Assembly: GCA_002348535.1 (NCBI GenBank)
Contig: DEBL01000021.1
Coordinates: 1-11,309 of the forward strand
Direction of reading: 5' to 3'
Length of the DNA: 11,309 bases
From: Deltaproteobacteria bacterium UBA2957
Lineage (GTDB): Bacteria > Myxococcota_A > UBA796
Made by a program: the position numbers and the translations under genes. How positions within the stretch are numbered: the first letter of the stretch is position 1; each line of letters begins with the position of its first letter. The notes under the pieces are model-generated. The model was not told where the DNA came from and searched no databases. It worked only from the letters and a program-made list of their open reading frames with translations. Below are positions 6,862-11,309 of this stretch, one piece after another.

Positions 6862-9174
6862 TTATTTCCTCTGGTCCGTTAGGGCAAACAAAGCGGAGCG
6901 GATTCGGGTGTCTTCTGGATTGCTCTTTTGAGCCTCCTCAAGCAACTCGGTTGCTTTGCTTGCATCTCCATTTTCGGCAAACACCTTGGCGGCCAACCGC
7001 AACAATACTGAGCGTCCCAGATCCGTTTTAGTGGACCGATTTAACGGGTCACGTGCCTCTTCGAATTTGCCCATCTTTGAAAGGGCAATCCCACGAATAC
7101 TGTGCATCACCCCGAGGCTAGGCCGCCGTGACACGACAGCGGTGCTATGGCGCTCTGCACGCTCCCAGTCCCCGGCCTCGAGGGCGGCAAACGCAACCGC
7201 ACCGTTCAGTGCTAAATGGTCGGCATCCTGTTCGACGGCATCGAGAAGCTGGTCGTAGTGGCCGGGTCGGTTCCGCCGCCAAGCAAGTATCGCGGCCGTC
7301 GTCACCCTCAGCGCCTCGTATCGCACATCGTCTTCCATCGCCGTCAGAATTGGTTTTCCGAGCCTTCGACTCTTTGGCGGAAGGAGCGATGCCTCTTTCA
7401 GTGGATTAGCGACACGGACACGGAAAGGATGCAGGAACACCATACGCTCCAGCGCGCTGGCCGCGCCCAACAGGTCACCGCTATCGATGGCCGCCCACGC
7501 ACGCTCTTCGACCACGAGCGGCCAGTCTGGAGCCAGTCGCTCCGCCTCTTCCAACTCTGTACGCGCAAGCCGCTGTTTGTTCATTTCAAGGTAGAGCCGC
7601 GCAGCCCAGAGGTGAATGACGGCGGCATACCGAGCCTCAAGTTCCGAAGTGTTGGTCGCCCGCAAGACCGCTTCCGCCTCCCCGTGATTACCATCCTTGT
7701 ACAGGATGTCCGCCATGACCATCGCTGCATTCGGGTCGTTTTCCTCCGCCTCCATGGCGGCTTCGATCAGCTGCCTAGCCCCAACCAAGTCGCCCGCCAT
7801 CACCCTGTTCTGCGCTGCTTGAACCAACACAGTCTGGCGATTGGTGTGCCCCGCCAAGTGAGGATGTTCCACTAAACGATCAAACCATTCGGTTCCATCC
7901 TGGCGTTGAGTGGCCGAACGCATCTTGGTCACCGCAACGGTATGCAGCATATCGGCACGCTCGGAACCGTTATCGATGGCGATCATGGCCGATTGGGAGG
8001 CCGCAGCCCAATCGCCCATCTCGGCGTGAAGGCGAGATTGAACCTCGTAGCCATCGGGTCCTGCAGGGTCGGATTCAATCAACAACTCAGCTGCAGTACG
8101 GACCAGCGGCCAGTCTTCAGCGGCGTATGCCACAGAGGCCAAGGCCCTGAGCGAGAGGGGCGCCTTATCGACCGCCTCGACGACCGACATGACTGCTGTT
8201 GTGTCGGTCGTCGCTTGGCCGTAGATCAATCGACACATAAGGTCGTCCTCAATGAACGCCTCCGTAGCTTGGGCTGCGCCGGACCGCTGACCCTGAGCCA
8301 GCAGCCGTGCACCCTCCGCGGCGGCTACACTTGGACCTTTGGCCCTCAGGCTGTCGATACGGGTTTGTGCACGTGCAATCTCACCCAACAGTTCCGGACG
8401 GGTGTGAAGCATCTGGGCATCGACTAGAATCAGCCCCACCATGGGAGCAGGATCAAGGGGTGAGCGTGCGCCAGCCGCCAGAAACGAACGTCTCGCACCC
8501 TCGAGTTGTCGATACGAGGACCACCAGAGGCTGGCCCACCCTTGGTGCATCGTACGCGCATCCGGAGCGGCCCGATTTGCTTCGATCCAGTCGTTGTGGG
8601 GCAGAGCGCCAATCCGTGGAACTGGAGCATACCGAGGCTCCTCATTCAGCTCAGCCTGCCACCACCGGATCTGCTCTTCCAGTTTCACCATTGCGGATTC
8701 AGGAAGGACCAATGCCCTCGACTGACTGCTGAACCAAACAGCACCGAGCGAGAATGCAAGCAGACCGCTGGCGGTGATGTATCGAACCACCGTGCCAATT
8801 TTGGCTCGGCGATGGACGGCTTCGGCTTCGGCCCGGATGGCCTCAATGCGAAGGTCCAGCTCCGACCCCGGAATGAATGCGGCCCGAAATTCAGGATGAT
8901 CTGCAATGGCCGACTCTTCGCCCCCCACTGCACTCAGTCGGTCATCCGGACCGTAACGCCCCCGCGCAATTCCACGAACAACCTCGTCACGCCCCATTGG
9001 GCCGCGGCTTCCCGGTTGCCCAACCGTGCGAACCATGTATTGAGCGCTGAACTGTGCGCCCGCAACCCCGCGTGCGCGGCAGTTCGCACACATGGGAACA
9101 CCCTGAGCACTCGTCGTGCCCGTTGGAGCGCCGCAGGAAAAGCAAAAGGTTTCAGCCACGTCGCGAATATACAC
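6862..9174 (-). CDS. Zinc-ribbon / GYF-like / single-TM / TPR membrane protein
   Basis: A 770-aa modular protein. A zinc ribbon is formed by C11-x2-C14 and C29-x2-C32. Residues about 46-100 resemble a GYF_2/DUF4339-type module ('RGPMGRDEVVRGIARGRYGP', 57-76, then HPEF at 93-96). A basic stretch and one hydrophobic helix (about 129-149) would leave the ribbon and GYF parts cytosolic and the C-terminus periplasmic. From about 340 to 755 there are some eight or nine TPR-like helix pairs, for example 343-370, 376-402, 484-511, 519-552, 652-685, 686-711 and 720-753, with recurrent GD/A..A patterns. TPR solenoids bind protein partners; the partner is unknown. Similar architectures are frequent in Myxococcota-like genomes. 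The start is uncertain: GTG 9174 has no clear SD, and GTG 9159 (giving MAETFCFSCG) is equally plausible. It lies 8 nt after purH and 25 nt before purD, so it sits inside the purine run, although no purine role is known. Confidence 0.8.
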   Translation of the reverse strand: MYIRDVAETFCFSCGAPTGTTSAQGVPMCANCRARGVAGAQFSAQYMVRTVGQPGSRGPMGRDEVVRGIARGRYGPDDRLSAVGGEESAIADHPEFRAAFIPGSELDLRIEAIRAEAEAVHRRAKIGTVVRYITASGLLAFSLGAVWFSSQSRALVLPESAMVKLEEQIRWWQAELNEEPRYAPVPRIGALPHNDWIEANRAAPDARTMHQGWASLWWSSYRQLEGARRSFLAAGARSPLDPAPMVGLILVDAQMLHTRPELLGEIARAQTRIDSLRAKGPSVAAAEGARLLAQGQRSGAAQATEAFIEDDLMCRLIYGQATTDTTAVMSVVEAVDKAPLSLRALASVAYAAEDWPLVRTAAELLIESDPAGPDGYEVQSRLHAEMGDWAAASQSAMIAIDNGSERADMLHTVAVTKMRSATQRQDGTEWFDRLVEHPHLAGHTNRQTVLVQAAQNRVMAGDLVGARQLIEAAMEAEENDPNAAMVMADILYKDGNHGEAEAVLRATNTSELEARYAAVIHLWAARLYLEMNKQRLARTELEEAERLAPDWPLVVEERAWAAIDSGDLLGAASALERMVFLHPFRVRVANPLKEASLLPPKSRRLGKPILTAMEDDVRYEALRVTTAAILAWRRNRPGHYDQLLDAVEQDADHLALNGAVAFAALEAGDWERAERHSTAVVSRRPSLGVMHSIRGIALSKMGKFEEARDPLNRSTKTDLGRSVLLRLAAKVFAENGDASKATELLEEAQKSNPEDTRIRSALFALTDQRK

Positions 9175-9182
9175 CGTGCGAC

Positions 9183-10730
9183 TTAGTGTCGGAAGTGGCG
9201 AGCCCCCGTGAACACCATTGTCGACTCAGCAGTATCGACCACCTCAACCACGGCATCATCTCGGATACTTCCACCAGGCTGAATGATGGCATGAACGCCG
9301 GCCTTGATTGCTTCGTCGACACCGTCGGGAAACGGAAAAAAAGCATCCGAGGCGAGGACAGAGCCCGCGAGCGGCCGAGTGGCCTTCGATAGCGCGAGGC
9401 GCACGCTGTCAACGCGAGACATCTGCCCTGCGCCAACGCCGTTCAAAACAAAGCCTCCATCCTCGGCCTTGGCGAGCACGATGGCGTTCGATTTGACATG
9501 CTGCACAACTCCCCAAGCAAACCTCAGTGCACCCTCCTCGGCAGCAGACGGATTGCGTGTGCTGGCTACCTTCCAATCGATCGGAGCCCCAAGGTCCCAG
9601 TCTTGCAGCAGCCAACCTCCCTGCACACGCCGAGCGTCGGTGCCACCGGGTGTTGAGTTGGCCCAGTCTGCGGGAAGTTCCATGACCCTAATTTTCTCCC
9701 GCGGCGCCAAAATCTCTTTTGCTTCCTCGGTGAAACCCGGAGCAGCGATCACTTCAAAGAACGTGCGACTCTTGCGGAGGCTGCGTGCAGTATCGGCATC
9801 GACGGGTCGGTTGAAGCAGACAATTCCACCATACGCGGACACGGGGTCGGCTGACAGCGCCAACAAGAATGCGGGCTCAGGCCCATCGGGGTGAACCGCC
9901 GCACCGCAAGGGTTCATATGCTTGGTGACCACACACGCGGGATCGTCAAAGTGAAACACCGCGCGCAGTGTTGCGTCCATGTCTGCAAGATTGTTGAAGC
10001 TAAGCGCCTTCCCCTGAATTTGCTTAACCCGAGCAAGAGACCGTCCGCTTAGCCCCGGTTCCGCATAGAACGTAGCGGTCTGGTGTGGGTTTTCGCCATA
10101 CCGAAGACGCTCCATGGCGCGGATGGGGACGGCGGTTTCTTCGGGTTGCGACATGTCCAATTCGCGGCCAAACCACCCCGATATAATTGCATCATAGTTT
10201 GCAGTGTGTCGAAATGCTTTCCACGCCAGTTCACGCCGCGCATCAAGGGTCATGGTTCCCGTCTGGAGGCGCGCTAAGGCACCGTCATAGTCGGACGGGT
10301 CCGTAAGAATGACGACATCGCCATGGTTCTTGGCGGCAGAACGCACCATGGAAGGGCCTCCGATGTCGATTTGTTCGATTACCTGATCGGCGGTCGCATC
10401 GCCCTGCGCGATGGTCTCCTCGAATGGATACAAGTTGCAGACTACGACATCAATCCAATCAATCCCGTTGTCGTTCGCTTCCGCGTCGTGCACCCCTCGA
10501 CGCCCTAAAATTCCACCGTGGATCATCGGGTGCAGGGTCTTCACGCGTCCGTTCATGATCTCGGGGTGACCCGTGTGATCACTGACCATCTTCACCTCAA
10601 CGCCCCCATCGCGCAGAACCCGAGCGGTACCTCCTGTTGAGAGAATGACGTAGCCCATCCCTGTCAGCCCCTTGGCTAAATCGACGATGGCGGTTTTGTC
10701 GGAAACAGACAGAAGAGCGCAACCCGGCAT
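9183..10730 (-). CDS. purH: Bifunctional AICAR formyltransferase / IMP cyclohydrolase (PurH)
   Basis: PurH carries out the last two steps to IMP: formylation of AICAR with 10-formyl-THF, then ring closure. At 515 aa it has the normal length. The N-terminal cyclohydrolase (MGS-like) domain shows 'LLSVSDKTAIVDLAKGL' (6-22), 'ILSTGGTARVL' (29-39) and 'HPEIMNGRVKTLHPMIHGGIL' region (55-75). The transformylase domain shows RYGENPHQ (210-217), 'GKALSFNNLADMDA' (240-253), the catalytic K270-H271 in 'VVTKHMNPCGAA', 'SADPVSAYGGI' (293-303), 'GVGAGQMSRVDS' (431-442), 'SDAFFPFPDGVDEA' (461-474) and the 'IIQPGGSIRD' loop (482-491), ending in the usual TGARHFRH. The start is ATG 10730 with GGAG (10737-10740) and a 6-nt spacer. 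It lies 40 nt after the lipoprotein gene, and its stop is 8 nt before the TPR gene. Confidence 0.97.
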   Translation of the reverse strand: MPGCALLSVSDKTAIVDLAKGLTGMGYVILSTGGTARVLRDGGVEVKMVSDHTGHPEIMNGRVKTLHPMIHGGILGRRGVHDAEANDNGIDWIDVVVCNLYPFEETIAQGDATADQVIEQIDIGGPSMVRSAAKNHGDVVILTDPSDYDGALARLQTGTMTLDARRELAWKAFRHTANYDAIISGWFGRELDMSQPEETAVPIRAMERLRYGENPHQTATFYAEPGLSGRSLARVKQIQGKALSFNNLADMDATLRAVFHFDDPACVVTKHMNPCGAAVHPDGPEPAFLLALSADPVSAYGGIVCFNRPVDADTARSLRKSRTFFEVIAAPGFTEEAKEILAPREKIRVMELPADWANSTPGGTDARRVQGGWLLQDWDLGAPIDWKVASTRNPSAAEEGALRFAWGVVQHVKSNAIVLAKAEDGGFVLNGVGAGQMSRVDSVRLALSKATRPLAGSVLASDAFFPFPDGVDEAIKAGVHAIIQPGGSIRDDAVVEVVDTAESTMVFTGARHFRH

Positions 10731-10770
10731 AGGATTCTCCAGTTCAAGCCGCGGGACTAACCTCTGCGGC

Positions 10771-11220
10771 TCAGGTGTCCCGCAAAATTCGAAAGGAAAC
10801 CACTTTCACAAGGTTCGGTCCCAACACAAATCCATCCACCAACACCAGATCGCCCTCATGTTCCCGCAGGCGCCCCATGCTTTCTACGACGAGTTCGACC
10901 CACGTTCCGGTGGTTCTGTCGCGGATTCTCCACGCACTGCCCGTGAAAAAAAGTTCGCCCACAAACGGCTCCGATCCGTAGCCCGAGTCGACGATACGCC
11001 AGCGTTGGACCGACATCGTACGCCCCCACGTGGGCCCGGAAACCTCCACCCTGCAGCCGAGCGCCTCCTTGAGCGCCCCCGAGTCGCCCATCAAGCGGAG
11101 CCGCGTCGACCGACCCGTATTTTCGACCAGAACGATTCGGTCATTGTCGGAAAGCACAAGACCGGACCGGGGCCCTGGGGCTCCGCATCCGGCCATCATC
11201 AGTGCGATATAGAGTGTCAT
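10771..11220 (-). CDS. Small putative lipoprotein with two OB-like repeats
   Basis: A 149-aa protein. The start MTLYIALMMAGC gives a very short hydrophobic signal ending in a lipobox-like MAGC (Cys12), so lipidation and attachment to a membrane are likely. The n-region has no Lys or Arg, which is unusual. The mature part contains two similar halves, about 30-77 and 98-146. Each has a TG turn followed by strands, then 'GCRVEVSG..WGRTMSVQRWRI' in the first and 'GDLVLVDG..LGPNLVKVVSFRI' in the second, which suggests duplicated beta-barrel (OB-like) units. I know no function for it. The start is ATG 11220, with AAAGGGCGG upstream as a modest SD; the longer open frame runs back through the tRNA gene and is not credible. 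It begins 23 nt after the tRNA 3' end and 40 nt before purH, so it may share the tRNA transcript. Confidence 0.65.
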   Translation of the reverse strand: MTLYIALMMAGCGAPGPRSGLVLSDNDRIVLVENTGRSTRLRLMGDSGALKEALGCRVEVSGPTWGRTMSVQRWRIVDSGYGSEPFVGELFFTGSAWRIRDRTTGTWVELVVESMGRLREHEGDLVLVDGFVLGPNLVKVVSFRILRDT

Positions 11221-11243
11221 TTCTGGCCGCCCTTTCCAGGGGG

Positions 11244-11309
11244 TGGAGGCGACAGGAATCGAACCTGCGACCCCCTGCGTGCAAAGCAGGTGCTCTCCCA
11301 ACTGAGCTA
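11244..11309 (-). tRNA. tRNA-Ala(UGC), 5' end cut by window edge
   Basis: Read on the minus strand the window begins at T8 of a tRNA: TAGCTCAGTTGGGAGAGC is the conserved D-arm, followed by the anticodon arm CCTGC-TTTGCAC-GCAGG with anticodon TGC (11281-11283), which reads Ala GCN codons. The T-arm is GCAGG-TTCGATT-CCTGT, and the 3' acceptor strand is CGCCTCC followed by discriminator A at 11244. The 66 visible bases equal positions 8-73, so only the seven 5' acceptor bases lie outside. The next three bases are CCC and not CCA, so the CCA end must be added by nucleotidyltransferase. Confidence 0.97.

Noticed and set aside
8506..9186. Plus-strand open frame of 226 codons
   Set aside because: It is the shadow of the N-terminal half of the zinc-ribbon/TPR gene and has no recognisable protein features. 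The same applies to 7216-7875 and 3194-3940.
10747..10771. Inverted repeat AGCCGC...GCGGCT between the lipoprotein and purH genes
   Set aside because: The stem is only 6 bp with a 13-nt loop and no following U tract, so it does not qualify as an intrinsic terminator. It could weakly modulate purH but there is no further support.
11221..11301. Upstream extension of the lipoprotein frame to 11301
   Set aside because: The extension is a translation of the tRNA-Ala gene (it gives the VAGSIPVAST type of peptide often seen in spurious tRNA-derived ORFs). The ATG at 11220 follows the tRNA and starts a lipobox signal.

Overview
This 11.3 kb window looks like bacterial chromosome from a Gram-negative organism with moderately high GC. 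Pointers are a lipobox lipoprotein, Shine-Dalgarno (SD) sites before most genes, de novo purine genes of ordinary bacterial type, and a zinc-ribbon/GYF-like/TM/TPR protein of a kind common in Myxococcota and other former Deltaproteobacteria. That lineage is an inference from architecture and style only. There is no sign of phage, transposon, IS, CRISPR or plasmid functions.

Left end (1-1866, + strand): the tail of a secreted-type lamin-tail-domain protein, a short gap holding a doubtful 18-codon ORF with a good SD, then a multi-pass membrane protein resembling GT-C (GT39/ArnT-like) glycosyltransferases. This gene converges on, and overlaps by 86 bp, the end of the minus-strand cluster.

Rest of the window (1781-11309, - strand): one tightly packed, probably co-transcribed run. 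In transcription order it is: tRNA-Ala(UGC, cut by the window edge), a small lipoprotein with two OB-like repeats, purH, a zinc-ribbon/GYF/TM/TPR membrane protein, purD, purE, an unknown 177-aa protein, a split-barrel (PNPOx-like) protein with four C-terminal membrane helices, an unknown 353-aa protein, and a KptA/Tpt1-like plus Nudix fusion. Gaps between genes are -4 to +40 nt, and purD-purE-177 aa are joined by TAATG and ATGA overlaps.

PurD (step 2), PurE (part of AIR carboxylation) and PurH (last two steps to IMP) supply purine nucleotides. The other genes are not known purine enzymes and appear to be lineage-specific passengers. The most interesting is the KptA-like/Nudix fusion: its first half matches only the NAD+-binding lobe of tRNA 2'-phosphotransferase and follows an Arg/Gly-rich tail, and its second half has an intact Nudix box. 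The pairing suggests ADP-ribose or NAD+-linked chemistry on RNA or a nucleotide, which is inference.
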